Shown: positions 15,783 through 24,289, numbered from the stretch's first letter. The stretch is 34,958 nt of DNA from Halobacteriovoraceae bacterium (GCA_002706205.1 PAKC01000021.1:1-34958); one strand, 5' to 3'. Notes: a model not told the origin generated them from the letters alone. Numbers and translations are program-made.

Positions 15783-16255
15783 GAGTAAGAAAAGCAGTTG
15801 AGAGTGACCTGCTTGATATTTATATGATGGGATATGATGTATGGGCAGAGGGAGCGCAAGAACAAGATTATCTTGAGCAATGCTCCCTGTCTTCAAAGTA
15901 CAAGAGAGGTTGTTGGTGGGTTTTAGAACATGATTCAGAAGTTGTTAGTTCTCTCATTATCTATACTTTTCCAGATAAATGTTTTGGAATAGGTTCATTG
16001 GCTACAAGTTTAGAGCGTAGAAAAAATGAATATGCCACAAATCTATTAAAATATATGGTTGATAATCTGAAGACAGATGCTAATGGAGTTTTTCTGTACT
16101 CAGATCTAGATACTTCATTCTATGAAAAGCATGGTTTTGAGGAAATTCCCGAAGAGCTTCAGCTTTATAAAGAATCTAGGTGTATGTATTTAAGGGAGCT
16201 TGGGCCACATACGTTTAGAGAAGACATTCCTTTGGTCATTCAAGAGTATTTTTAA
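15779..16255 (+). CDS. Small GNAT-family acetyltransferase
   Basis: A 158-residue single-domain GNAT protein starting in the ATGA overlap with the previous gene, so the two are translationally coupled. GIGSLATSLERRKNEYATNLLKYMV corresponds to motif A but with a modified turn (RRKNEYA in place of R-x-x-G-x-G/A), and FYEKHGFEEIPEELQLY to the end of motif B. The unusual pyrophosphate turn may mean weaker or altered acetyl-CoA binding. It would act together with the preceding acetyltransferase under the same attenuator. Substrate unknown; detoxification of an antibiotic or metabolite, or modification of a translation component, are both possible. Confidence 0.75.
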   Translation: MRVRKAVESDLLDIYMMGYDVWAEGAQEQDYLEQCSLSSKYKRGCWWVLEHDSEVVSSLIIYTFPDKCFGIGSLATSLERRKNEYATNLLKYMVDNLKTDANGVFLYSDLDTSFYEKHGFEEIPEELQLYKESRCMYLRELGPHTFREDIPLVIQEYF

Positions 16256-16275
16256 ATATAAGGCTTTTTAAAAAT

Positions 16276-16313
16276 GGGGTGATCTAATCAACTTTGCGAG
16301 TCCCAGTCACCGC
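16276..16313 (+). other. Hairpin leader upstream of HTH gene, copy 1
   Basis: TTTTTAAAA then ATGGGGTGA opens a stem in which GGTGA (16278-16282) pairs with TCACC (16307-16311), with ACT/AGT inside. The same order (T-run, ATGGGGTG, hairpin, TCCAA, aligned codon) recurs at 24231-24292 with different bases in the stems. The distance from GGGG to the aligned codon is 47 bases in both copies. It lies between the GNAT gene and the HTH gene and might be a structured leader RNA or a DNA recombination site. Confidence 0.5.
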
Positions 16314-16322
16314 CAAGTCCAA

Positions 16323-16736
16323 ATGTCTAATATCATTCAACTTATAGTCAAAAATAAGTGGCGAAATAAAGAGCTTTTATACCAAAAATACGTCATTGAA
16401 AGGCGAACTTTAAATGAGCTGGCGGTAGAGTTTGGGGTGGCCCGTCAGACTATATCTAAACAGATCAAAGAGTTTGGAATTCAAACTCGAGTTCCAGGAA
16501 CTTTGCAAAATAGAAAGCGTGGGCTTGCGTACGGAGCTAGGTGTCAGGAACGAGAAGTCAGAGCACATAAGCGAGAATTAGAGAATATCTATAAAATGAG
16601 AGAGCTTCGAGAGAAGGGATTTAGTTATTGGAAGATAGCGGACATATTTAACTCAATGGGGATCCCAACTAAGAATCGTAGGGGGAGATGGCATGCAAAA
16701 TCTATTCAATCAATACTAGCTAAAGAAAGGAATTAA
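16323..16736 (+). CDS. Recombinase-type helix-turn-helix protein without catalytic domain, copy 1
   Basis: A 137-residue basic protein. Residues ~18-55 (LNELAVEFGVARQTISKQIKEFGI) form a helix-turn-helix, and residues ~90-135 (MRELREKGFSYWKIADIFNSMGIPTKNRRGRWHAKSIQSIL) match the C-terminal DNA-binding Recombinase-domain repeat of large serine recombinases. The serine resolvase catalytic domain is absent, so it is more likely a DNA-binding regulator or accessory factor than a recombinase. A paralogue of matching layout lies at 24301-24705. The ATG has no good Shine-Dalgarno and sits directly after a hairpin. It precedes the FecR-like gene but is separated from it by a promoter. Confidence 0.75.
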   Translation: MSNIIQLIVKNKWRNKELLYQKYVIERRTLNELAVEFGVARQTISKQIKEFGIQTRVPGTLQNRKRGLAYGARCQEREVRAHKRELENIYKMRELREKGFSYWKIADIFNSMGIPTKNRRGRWHAKSIQSILAKERN

Positions 16737-16750
16737 TAAATCTTAAACTA

Positions 16751-16779
16751 TTAATTATTTTGATATTTGTTATTATAAT
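16751..16779 (+). promoter_or_regulatory. Predicted promoter immediately before the FecR-like gene
   Basis: A consensus TATAAT at 16774-16779 ends only three bases before the ATG at 16783; TTAATT at 16751-16756 is a poor -35 at 17 bases. Transcription would begin at or just after the A of the ATG, pointing to a leaderless message, in line with the absence of a Shine-Dalgarno. Confidence 0.4.
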
Positions 16780-16782
16780 TCT

Positions 16783-18813
16783 ATGGATATATTTAAAAAC
16801 CGGATTATAAAACTCGGTTTCTTGTCATTGTTGTTAACTATTTTTGTTGCTGTTGTATTTAAACCAACTCCACCAGATCTAACTCTGAAGAAAGTACAAG
16901 GTATTGCACTGCTGAACTCTGTTCTAAATGATGTTCAAAGAAAAGCCGGCAATGGACTTATCTGGGAACCAATTGAGGTTGGTGAAAAGCTTTTTAGTAA
17001 TGATCTTATCCGAACCGGAAGTGACTCAACTGCTAAAATTGTTTTTGATAAGTCAAAAGCTCAAATTAGTTTAGAAGAAAAATCAATGTTTGTTATTAAA
17101 GAAGGTGGAGATAAGTTAAGCCTTAATGTTATTGAGGGGGATATTCTCATCAATAATACTGAAGATAGCAAACTACAGGTAACTAGTGGTGACAATAAAA
17201 TTGCTCTTGAAAAAGGTAAGATCTCATTAAAAGTTGATAAGCAAGGTAATCTAAACTTAGAAGTTCTAGATGGATCAGTTCTAGCTCAAATTTCCGGAAA
17301 AAAACAAACAGTTAACAAGAATGAAAAAAGTATATTAAGGGATGGAGTTCTTACTAAAGAGAAGATCAGTCTTGTGGTAAAAACACCACTTAATAATCAA
17401 ACTGTTTATTTAAACAAAGAACAAGAGGCTTTCTTTAAATGGCACTCAGACTATGATGATCAAATTTATGATCTTTATGTGGGTTATAATAAAAAAGATC
17501 TAAAAAAGATTCAAACTATCAAAATTAAAAATGAAGCATGGATCAAGGTTGAGCCAGGAATAATTTATTGGCAATTAACGGGTAAAAACTCTAATCATTT
17601 TATTGAGTCTAAAATCTATAAAGCAAATATTCTTCCTTATGTAGAACCAACACAAATTTTCCCACGTAATAAGGAAGTAGGCTACTTAAAGGAGGGAAAG
17701 CTTGCTTTGCGTTGGCGCTATCTTGATGGAGCCACATATAATGTAATGGTTTTTGCTGATAATAAAATGTCAGAACTAAAGTTTATGAAAAAAGATTTAT
17801 CCAGCAACAATCTAAGCACTTCAGATCTTGAAGTTAATAAAACATATTTTTGGAAAGTTCAGGCACTGCGTGAAGGTGAGATAATTGAGTCTAAGGTTAC
17901 ATCCTTTAGGACACAAGTCTACACTGAGATTCGCCCACCAAAATTAGAGTTTCCAATTGATACTTTCTCAATAGTGACTAATGAACTTAAAAACGAACAG
18001 TTTTTCTCTTGGGAGAGTTTAACTTCTGCAACTGAATATGAATTTGAAATTAGAGATGGAAGTGGAAAGAAGATAAGTCATAAAACAAAAGAGCCTCAGA
18101 TCAAACTTACAGAGCTTGCTCCTGGAGATTATAAGTGGAGAGTAAGGGGTATCTTTAAAAATAAAACATCAGAATTTACGACAAGCTATAGTTTGTTAAT
18201 TAAAAAACTTCCAACTATTGGCTGGAGAGTAAAAAAACTTCCAGAGTTCTATGTTGATAGAAAGGAGTATCAAGTTGATTGGGAGCCAGTTAGAAACTTA
18301 AAGCACTTTATCTTTACAGTAACTAGCCACAGTGATCCTTCCTTTAATGTAAGAAAAACAATTTTTAAAAACACAGCGAGTTTTATGCCTCGCATGCCAG
18401 GGATTTATAAAATTAATATAGAATCCTATAATCTTGACGGTTATCTAAGCGCACAATCAAAAGACCTATTTTTCAACCTAAAAGAGATTCCACTACTTGA
18501 AGCTCCAAAATTTGCAATCAAAGAAATTAAAGGCGACGGTAAAGGGGATGTGAATATCAACTTCGATCCAGTTAAGGCAGCTAAATATTATATGGTTGAA
18601 GTTAAAGATCTTTCAGGTTCTACTGTTCAAATTTCAAGAGTGGATACGCTCCCTGGGATGATTAGGAATCTCAATCCAGGAGAGTATAATCTTTTTGTTA
18701 AAGCTGTTGATGAATTAGAGAGACAAGGAAAGGTGAGTGAAAGTATTAAGGTTTCAATTCCAGCTATCGCGGATCTTCCTAAGATGAAACTGAAGAGGAT
18801 TAAAATCCGATGA
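16783..18813 (+). CDS. FecR-domain and fibronectin-type-repeat periplasmic protein
   Basis: A 676-residue protein with an N-terminal membrane segment (LGFLSLLLTIFVAVVF, residues 12-27), then a FecR domain (about 60-190) with LFSNDLIRTGSDSTAKIVF, SLEEKSMFVI and the SLNVIEGDILI strand, then at least four fibronectin-type modules with recurring FFKWHS, LRWRYLDGATYNV, FFSWESLTSATEYEF and VDWEPVRNLKHF strands and TYFWKVQA-like turns. FecR domains in this architecture are scaffold or binding modules rather than anti-sigma regulators. The protein would be anchored in the inner membrane and reach into the periplasm. It overlaps the outer-membrane protein gene downstream by four bases, so the two likely form one envelope complex. 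Confidence 0.85.
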   Translation: MDIFKNRIIKLGFLSLLLTIFVAVVFKPTPPDLTLKKVQGIALLNSVLNDVQRKAGNGLIWEPIEVGEKLFSNDLIRTGSDSTAKIVFDKSKAQISLEEKSMFVIKEGGDKLSLNVIEGDILINNTEDSKLQVTSGDNKIALEKGKISLKVDKQGNLNLEVLDGSVLAQISGKKQTVNKNEKSILRDGVLTKEKISLVVKTPLNNQTVYLNKEQEAFFKWHSDYDDQIYDLYVGYNKKDLKKIQTIKIKNEAWIKVEPGIIYWQLTGKNSNHFIESKIYKANILPYVEPTQIFPRNKEVGYLKEGKLALRWRYLDGATYNVMVFADNKMSELKFMKKDLSSNNLSTSDLEVNKTYFWKVQALREGEIIESKVTSFRTQVYTEIRPPKLEFPIDTFSIVTNELKNEQFFSWESLTSATEYEFEIRDGSGKKISHKTKEPQIKLTELAPGDYKWRVRGIFKNKTSEFTTSYSLLIKKLPTIGWRVKKLPEFYVDRKEYQVDWEPVRNLKHFIFTVTSHSDPSFNVRKTIFKNTASFMPRMPGIYKINIESYNLDGYLSAQSKDLFFNLKEIPLLEAPKFAIKEIKGDGKGDVNINFDPVKAAKYYMVEVKDLSGSTVQISRVDTLPGMIRNLNPGEYNLFVKAVDELERQGKVSESIKVSIPAIADLPKMKLKRIKIR

Positions 18814-20399
18814 ATGGATTGATTTGTATTTTACTATTTTTAATTAGTTTTTCAGCATTCGGGCAAAGACGTTGGATTGATTTTGCTTGGGATGAAAACC
18901 GAGATGTCTATTCCTATGAAGTTGAACTTTATTCCGTTGATGAAAAAGGAAAGAACAGTTTAGTTTTTAAAGAAAAGTTTAATGAGTCTAAGTGGTCTAA
19001 ACAAGTTGTTCCCGGGCAATATAATTTTCGAATGCGTGGATTTGATAAAAGGGATGTTCCTGGCCAGTGGAGTGAGTTCTCCTTCATAGACGTAAGACTG
19101 CCAGCTCCCATTTATATCAATCCTCTTCCTAGCGATAACCTCGAGGGGATAGAAGAACTTGAAGAGAAGATCTTCTTTGAATGGAAAAATGTTGAAGGGG
19201 CGAAATTCTATTATGTAGAAGTGTGGAATGATAAAGTTCATAAAAAAGTCTATACCAAAGATAATAAACATGAGTTCACTATTCCTGTTGCTCAAAAGTA
19301 TGAGTGGCGAGTCGTCGCTCTTATAAATAAAGATGACCCACTTCCAGAAAAAGAAGGAAACGGGGTTAAGTTCTTTCTTAATGGAGGAGCATTAAAAGCA
19401 CCTTTCGTGGAACATAAAGTTGAGGATGGAAAATTTAAGTTTTCTTGGACGAAGCCAAAATATACAACAGACTTTGAATATCAACTTATGAAGTTAGGCT
19501 TGAATCATAAGTGGACAGTATTTGATAGAAACGGATACTTTAATAAAGAAAAACTAGAGTATGATCTTGAAAAGTTTCAAGGAGAATTTAGGTTTGCCTT
19601 GAGAGCAAAGACAGATGGAAGAGCATCTTCTCCATATTCTTTTATAGAGTTCAACGTGAAAGGCAAAGATATTGTTATACACGCAAAAAAAACACAAAAT
19701 AGTCATAACCTTAAAAAAGATAATCCTTTCTTTTATAGTTTGGGCCTTGAACTAACTTATTTAGACTATTACGGAGAGAGTAGAGAAAGGGATACAATCG
19801 TTGAGACACGTTTCAAGGGACAACGATATTTTTTAGAAGGTAGTTATCAGGACTTTTATTCTCTTTGGAAGCATAGAGTTGGTTGGTATCTTACAGATGT
19901 TAATAATGTAGATTACTCCATCCGTTTATCAGAGATCCATTACTTGGTTGGACAGACAAAAGTTTATGCTAGGATACCTTTTGAATTTAGTGGAGGAGTT
20001 TTTTACAAAGAAGACCTCTTTATTGTTGGGGATAGGTATACAAATAACTTGAGTTTTGAAAGGGTGGGAACTACTGGTCCTGTTGGTATGATCGCTCCAT
20101 TTTATAGATACAATCGTTATTTTGACTTTGGTGCGGAGGCCAAGCTTTTTTGGCATGCAATAAGCTTGGAAACCCCAAATGATGAAAAGCTAAATCAATC
20201 ACTTTCTTTTTATAATAAGCTCTATGTTACTTATAAGCATAAAGAAGAAGAGACTTATACATTCTTTATCGGTCATTATATAAATTCTATTTCATATAAA
20301 GCTAATACTGATGAAGACAGTGTTGCTAAAGAAGGAACTGATAATCTTGCTGAGTCTACGGGATTTTCTGTGGGAATGAGGGTAAATAAGTTTTTTTAG
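18810..20399 (+). CDS. Fibronectin-type plus outer-membrane beta-barrel protein
   Basis: A 529-residue exported protein with signal peptide MNGLICILLFLISFSAFG. The first 290 residues contain fibronectin-like modules (WIDFAWDENRDVYSYEVEL, FFEWKNVEGAKFYYVEVW, FKFSWTKPKYTTDFEYQL) akin to those of the preceding gene. Residues ~300-529 are a series of alternating amphipathic strands ending in GFSVGMRVNKFF, with the terminal phenylalanine that BAM recognises, so the C-terminal half should be an outer-membrane barrel. The start overlaps the FecR-like gene stop (ATGA). The stop codon overlaps the stop of the convergent lipoprotein gene. Together with its partner it could bridge inner and outer membranes. 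Named family not recognised. Confidence 0.75.
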   Translation: MNGLICILLFLISFSAFGQRRWIDFAWDENRDVYSYEVELYSVDEKGKNSLVFKEKFNESKWSKQVVPGQYNFRMRGFDKRDVPGQWSEFSFIDVRLPAPIYINPLPSDNLEGIEELEEKIFFEWKNVEGAKFYYVEVWNDKVHKKVYTKDNKHEFTIPVAQKYEWRVVALINKDDPLPEKEGNGVKFFLNGGALKAPFVEHKVEDGKFKFSWTKPKYTTDFEYQLMKLGLNHKWTVFDRNGYFNKEKLEYDLEKFQGEFRFALRAKTDGRASSPYSFIEFNVKGKDIVIHAKKTQNSHNLKKDNPFFYSLGLELTYLDYYGESRERDTIVETRFKGQRYFLEGSYQDFYSLWKHRVGWYLTDVNNVDYSIRLSEIHYLVGQTKVYARIPFEFSGGVFYKEDLFIVGDRYTNNLSFERVGTTGPVGMIAPFYRYNRYFDFGAEAKLFWHAISLETPNDEKLNQSLSFYNKLYVTYKHKEEETYTFFIGHYINSISYKANTDEDSVAKEGTDNLAESTGFSVGMRVNKFF

Positions 20400-22195
20400 C
20401 GCATATTTGCGAAGGCTTCTTCGTCGAGGGTATAGTCTGATTTCATTTTGATGATTCCGAAGCGAGCTGTATTTCCAGAACCTTTCATTGACCCTACCAG
20501 AATGAAATTTCCACTTTGATCAACAGCGTAGTCATTTACTCCATAAGCTAATGAAAACGAACTAGTCGCAGTTTCTGCAAAGGAACTGTCGTAGATTTTT
20601 GTATTACTAGATGTAATTGATATAAATTGGTCATCGTAAAACATTAAGTGATAATGATATGTAGAAATACTAATAACATTTGTGACTGATCCATTTGTTA
20701 CGTTAATAATATTTGCACCTCCAGTGCCTCCTCCACGAATACCATTTGCATTGTAACAGTAAAAAGAATTCATCATCCCTTCAAAAAGACATCTAACAGA
20801 GCTTGAGTAAAGATTAGCACTAGTAACTCCGAATATATAATCTAGACTTTTTGAAATAAGATTAACTCTTGATAGTCCCCTTGTTGTTAAGCCCATATAG
20901 TCAGTTGCTTGAGCCTGAACATATAGAAATTTATTTACGCTTCTCTCATCTAGATAAATTTTAAAAATTTTATTGCTTAATGAGGAGAAATCTTCAAAAC
21001 CAGAATCAAATTCGAAAGACGAATTAAACTTTGCTAATCTTGAGCGAGTTTTATCAAAACCATATACATCCTTAAAGGCTGTAAAGGAACCGGCAATATA
21101 AAAATTGTTATTTGAGTCAATTTGAAAATCGACAATTTTATTATTAAATGAGAGATCTGGCATTGATGTATCAACAGTCAAGTCTAAGTTCAATCGAGCA
21201 AAGTGATCATAAGTACTACCTAGTAAATTTGTGAAGTTTCCTGCAATATAGATCTTTGAATTATGTTTTTTTATTTCTTTAACTTCAGTTATACCAGAAA
21301 ATGTTTTAAGTACATTTCCTCGATCATCTATTAAAAGAAGAGCACTGCTCAATTTAGTAGCATCTAGTGTAGGATTTGCGGGATCACTTGCATGAGGGAT
21401 AACATCATAGTGAGTAAAATCACCTCCAATTAAATACTTATTTGTATCAATTTTTTCAATGGTATAAACATTTCCATTAACACCTCGGCCAAGTGTACCT
21501 TTTTTGAAAATCTTTGATACAGATTCTGCACTATTTCCAGAATTATCAACAGATCTAACTTTTATATATCCTTCTTGATCAGCATTGAGAGCAGTGAAGC
21601 CATCGGAGGTAATAACATCACCATCTATGCAGTTAAACCAAATACTGTTATCAACAGAACACTCAAAATGACTGAAGTCTGACTCTGTTCCACCTGTTAT
21701 ATAAACTTTTGCATCTGTAGGGCTTGAAAGTGTTTTTATTGCAGGAGCAGCTGGAGGTGTAAAGTCACTATTAGTTATTGTTATTTTTATGGGAGTCGAA
21801 TATGTAAAGCCAAGGTTACCTCGTATGTAGACGTACTTGCTTTGATTTCCAATTATATTTGTATCGTATGTAAAATAATTATTAACTTTGTCTAGATATA
21901 AAGAATAGCTTTTATCAGTGCAATTACTGTCAGTATTTGATGTCGAGGCAGTGGAGAAGGTTTTCCATGTACTCATAGAGTCAAAACTTACTTCCATATC
22001 ACTATAGCGAGGGTCACAAGTTCCAGATATTGTTAAAGGGTTTTCTGGATTAGAAATATTGAAACTACTTTGATTTACATTAAATTTACTTTCTTGATCA
22101 ATATTACTTTCTCCTAAGCTTTTAAGCTCTGGTACTTTTTCTTGGCAAGAAAAGAGTGTGAAGAATGTTAAAAGTAATAATTTATTAATAATCAA
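20396..22195 (-). CDS. Lipoprotein with beta-propeller-like (delta-60 type) repeats
   Basis: A 599-residue lipoprotein: signal MIINKLLLLTFFTLFSC with the lipobox Cys17. Residues ~50-230 hold immunoglobulin-like modules (ITGTCD-like strands, VKVRSVDNSGNSAES). Residues ~235-599 contain repeats such as NTYLIGGDFTHY-type strands (KYLIGGDFT, KIYIAGNFTNL, NFYIAGSFTAF, NFILVGSMKGS) spaced about 50-60 residues apart, the delta-60 beta-propeller pattern of secreted binding proteins. The start is TTG at 22195 with AGGAG very close upstream, overlapping the end of the cyclase gene region; only six bases separate the two genes. Likely co-expressed with the cyclase, on the cell surface or in the periplasm. 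Confidence 0.8.
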   Translation of the reverse strand: MIINKLLLLTFFTLFSCQEKVPELKSLGESNIDQESKFNVNQSSFNISNPENPLTISGTCDPRYSDMEVSFDSMSTWKTFSTASTSNTDSNCTDKSYSLYLDKVNNYFTYDTNIIGNQSKYVYIRGNLGFTYSTPIKITITNSDFTPPAAPAIKTLSSPTDAKVYITGGTESDFSHFECSVDNSIWFNCIDGDVITSDGFTALNADQEGYIKVRSVDNSGNSAESVSKIFKKGTLGRGVNGNVYTIEKIDTNKYLIGGDFTHYDVIPHASDPANPTLDATKLSSALLLIDDRGNVLKTFSGITEVKEIKKHNSKIYIAGNFTNLLGSTYDHFARLNLDLTVDTSMPDLSFNNKIVDFQIDSNNNFYIAGSFTAFKDVYGFDKTRSRLAKFNSSFEFDSGFEDFSSLSNKIFKIYLDERSVNKFLYVQAQATDYMGLTTRGLSRVNLISKSLDYIFGVTSANLYSSSVRCLFEGMMNSFYCYNANGIRGGGTGGANIINVTNGSVTNVISISTYHYHLMFYDDQFISITSSNTKIYDSSFAETATSSFSLAYGVNDYAVDQSGNFILVGSMKGSGNTARFGIIKMKSDYTLDEEAFANMR

Positions 22196-22201
22196 AATCT
22201 C

Positions 22202-24028
22202 CTATGCACTAATCTTTATCTTTGCATCTTTTCCAGATTTATAGTCAGAGTATTTAGTTTTTATGATCTCTTTAGTTCCATCAGCATGCTTGTAGCCTCT
22301 AACTTTGAAGAGTGCTACTCCTTCTGATTTTCCCTTTGCTTCAACGACACCGGCTTTTTCAATGATAAAATGATCTTGCACTTCATTCATTAACTCTTGA
22401 GAGATAAGTAGGTCGGTACCAAAAGATTTGGTTGATGCTTCAATTCTCGCGGCAGTGTTAACGGTATCTCCAATGGCGGTATATTCCATACGTTCATCTG
22501 AACCAATAGTTCCTGAAATTACATGGCCGATATGAAGACCTGCTCCGATCATGATTTCTTCTTTGCCCTCGGCAACTCGTTTTTCATTAAATGAAACTAA
22601 GGCACGTCTCATTTCTAAGGCGGCTTTTATTGCATCTATTTTAAATTCAGCTGTTGGTCTAGGAATTCCCCATAAGGCCATGATCGCATCTCCGATAAAT
22701 TTATCTACAACACCACCGTGTTTGTTGATAATCGTAACCATCGTTTGAAAATATTCATTTAGCATTTCAACAACTTCTTCTGGTGGTTTAGATTCAGAGA
22801 AAGCAGTGAAATCACGTATATCAGAGAAATAAACTACGGCTTCTTTTTTTGTCCCTTCTCGGTTAAGTGAACTTTGAAGAATATCTTCAGTAATTGAAGA
22901 GCCATGAAACTTTGAGAACATATTTTTTATTTTATCTCTTTCTTTAAGACCTGCGGTCATATCATCAAAAGCGTGAGCAAGAACTTGGAGCTCGTCTTTA
23001 GTTTGAATTTCTTTTTCTGCTTCAATATCAAAATTCCCTTTAGCAATTTCATGAGCAAAGTTAACTAGTTTTTCAATAGGTACAGTAAAGTTATTACTTA
23101 ACATAAAGATGAAAAAAGTTGCTAAGGAAAGGATGATACCTGCAACGTAAAAAGTTTGCTTAATTGTAAAATTTGCAGGAAGAGTTATAATATTCTTTTT
23201 AGTTTCAATTACTGTTGTTAGACCAAACTTGTTTTTAGAGAGGGCTACTATCAGTTCATTTTCATTTTTTGTAAGTTCAAACTGCCCATCACGGAAAAAT
23301 TTGTCTTTTGTTTTATCTAATATGGACTGTTCTTTAATTGTGTCTTTAGCTAGAATCATTGATTCATTTGTATGAGTTAAAAATGTTCCGTTACTGTCTA
23401 TTAGATAAGCACCTTCTTTATTAGTTGAAGAAAAAATCTTAACTAGATTTTCAATTCTCACAACAGCAGATGCAATAAAAATATATTCACCACGCTTGTT
23501 TCTTAAAAGAGGAACAAAAATATGCAGAAGTGGTAGTTTATGATTAAAAGAGATATTATGAACGGATACATCTCCGCTAAAGTTAGATTCAAAATTAATC
23601 TTGTTTAAATTGATATAGTTTTTGAGGTAGTCAGCATTAACTTCGTACTTTTTAAAGATATCATCTTTATGGATATCTCTTACTCCAGTTATCTTCCCAT
23701 CAATCTTTCTTTTGATAGCAACTGAAACGACGTCGTGGTCTTCTTTAAATGACTTGTTAAAGACCTGTTTCCAGTTTTCATCTTGTGAGCTTTGCAAAAG
23801 GAATAGAGAGTAGAAACGAATCTTTTCGATATATCCAGAAATAAGGGACTCAACTTCTTTTGATTTTGATGTAGCAAAAAGTAAGTTCGACGTTTCTTCT
23901 TTCTGAATAGATGACTCTTTAAAGTAGCGAGAGTTTGTATAACCAAGAATACTTACAACTACCAAAAGAATTGTCATAGTAAACACAGTTAGTTTGATAA
24001 ATATGGGCCTTGAAACTTTTTGCATCAT
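22202..24028 (-). CDS. Membrane-bound class III adenylate cyclase with extracytoplasmic sensor and HAMP
   Basis: A 608-residue receptor cyclase making cAMP from ATP. Order: TM1 (about 10-30), a periplasmic Cache-like sensor (31-290), TM2 (291-312), HAMP (313-365), and a class III catalytic domain (395-575). Metal-binding Asp403 (FSDIRDF) and Asp447 (FIGDAIM), adenine-selecting Lys443 (VDKF) and Asp521 (AIGDTVNTAARIE), plus Asn524 and Arg528, are all present, so it should be active and prefer ATP. It heads an operon with the lipoprotein downstream. A promoter is predicted at 24075-24103. No cAMP receptor gene lies within the window. Convergent FecR-like/barrel genes may supply an envelope signal, by inference only. 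Confidence 0.93.
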   Translation of the reverse strand: MMQKVSRPIFIKLTVFTMTILLVVVSILGYTNSRYFKESSIQKEETSNLLFATSKSKEVESLISGYIEKIRFYSLFLLQSSQDENWKQVFNKSFKEDHDVVSVAIKRKIDGKITGVRDIHKDDIFKKYEVNADYLKNYINLNKINFESNFSGDVSVHNISFNHKLPLLHIFVPLLRNKRGEYIFIASAVVRIENLVKIFSSTNKEGAYLIDSNGTFLTHTNESMILAKDTIKEQSILDKTKDKFFRDGQFELTKNENELIVALSKNKFGLTTVIETKKNIITLPANFTIKQTFYVAGIILSLATFFIFMLSNNFTVPIEKLVNFAHEIAKGNFDIEAEKEIQTKDELQVLAHAFDDMTAGLKERDKIKNMFSKFHGSSITEDILQSSLNREGTKKEAVVYFSDIRDFTAFSESKPPEEVVEMLNEYFQTMVTIINKHGGVVDKFIGDAIMALWGIPRPTAEFKIDAIKAALEMRRALVSFNEKRVAEGKEEIMIGAGLHIGHVISGTIGSDERMEYTAIGDTVNTAARIEASTKSFGTDLLISQELMNEVQDHFIIEKAGVVEAKGKSEGVALFKVRGYKHADGTKEIIKTKYSDYKSGKDAKIKISA

Positions 24029-24074
24029 AATCTTATCGTAGACTTAGGTGAATTTATTAAATCGTTTGGGAATT

Positions 24075-24103
24075 TTATTACTGAAGTAGAAAACTCTAGT
24101 AAA
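24075..24103 (-). promoter_or_regulatory. Predicted promoter of the cyclase-lipoprotein operon
   Basis: On the - strand TTTACT (24103-24098) and TAATAA (24080-24075) are separated by 17 bases, placing the start about 40 bases before the ATG at 24028. Confidence 0.45.
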
Positions 24104-24228
24104 CTTTGGCGGTAAATTGGTTCGCCTAAATTACATACGCCACCATTCACTTTTCTACGCGTATTTTTAACCGCCCGTATAACTTAATGAAATTGCAGGC
24201 AAAAAAAAAGCTCTGGCGGTAACCAAAG
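24104..24228. repeat. Short non-coding element with GGCGGTAA repeats and inverted ends
   Basis: TTTGGCGGTAA at about 24105-24115 and CTGGCGGTAACC at 24213-24224 are near-identical, and AACCGCC near 24169 is an inverted copy. The ends carry CTTTGG (24104) and CCAAAG (24223) in inverted orientation. A GGCG/CGCC hairpin lies at about 24108-24126. No coding frame is seen. It may be a small palindromic element, a recombination site, or operator repeats for the cyclase promoter it overlaps. Confidence 0.35.
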
Positions 24229-24234
24229 CTTTTT
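24201..24234. terminator. Bidirectional terminator-like hairpin
   Basis: AAAAAGCT (24205-24212) pairs with AGCTTTTT (24227-24234) around a 14-base loop, preceded by a run of A and ending in T. It could terminate transcripts in either direction and insulates the cyclase promoter from the HTH gene on the right. Confidence 0.5.
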
Positions 24235-24244
24235 AAAATTTAAT

Positions 24245-24289
24245 GGGGTGGCATAGAGGACTGTAGTCTAGAAATCCGTCCTCCACTCC
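24245..24289 (+). other. Hairpin leader upstream of HTH gene, copy 2
   Basis: GGGGTGG (24245-24251) pairs with CCACTCC (24283-24289) and, directly stacked on it, AGGAC (24257-24261) pairs with GTCCT (24278-24282), leaving a 5-base bulge and a 16-base loop that itself contains GACT/AGTC. It corresponds to the leader at 16276-16313: the same ATGGGGTG beginning, the same 47-base distance to the aligned codon, different stem bases. The match in layout rather than sequence suggests that structure is kept. Confidence 0.5.
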
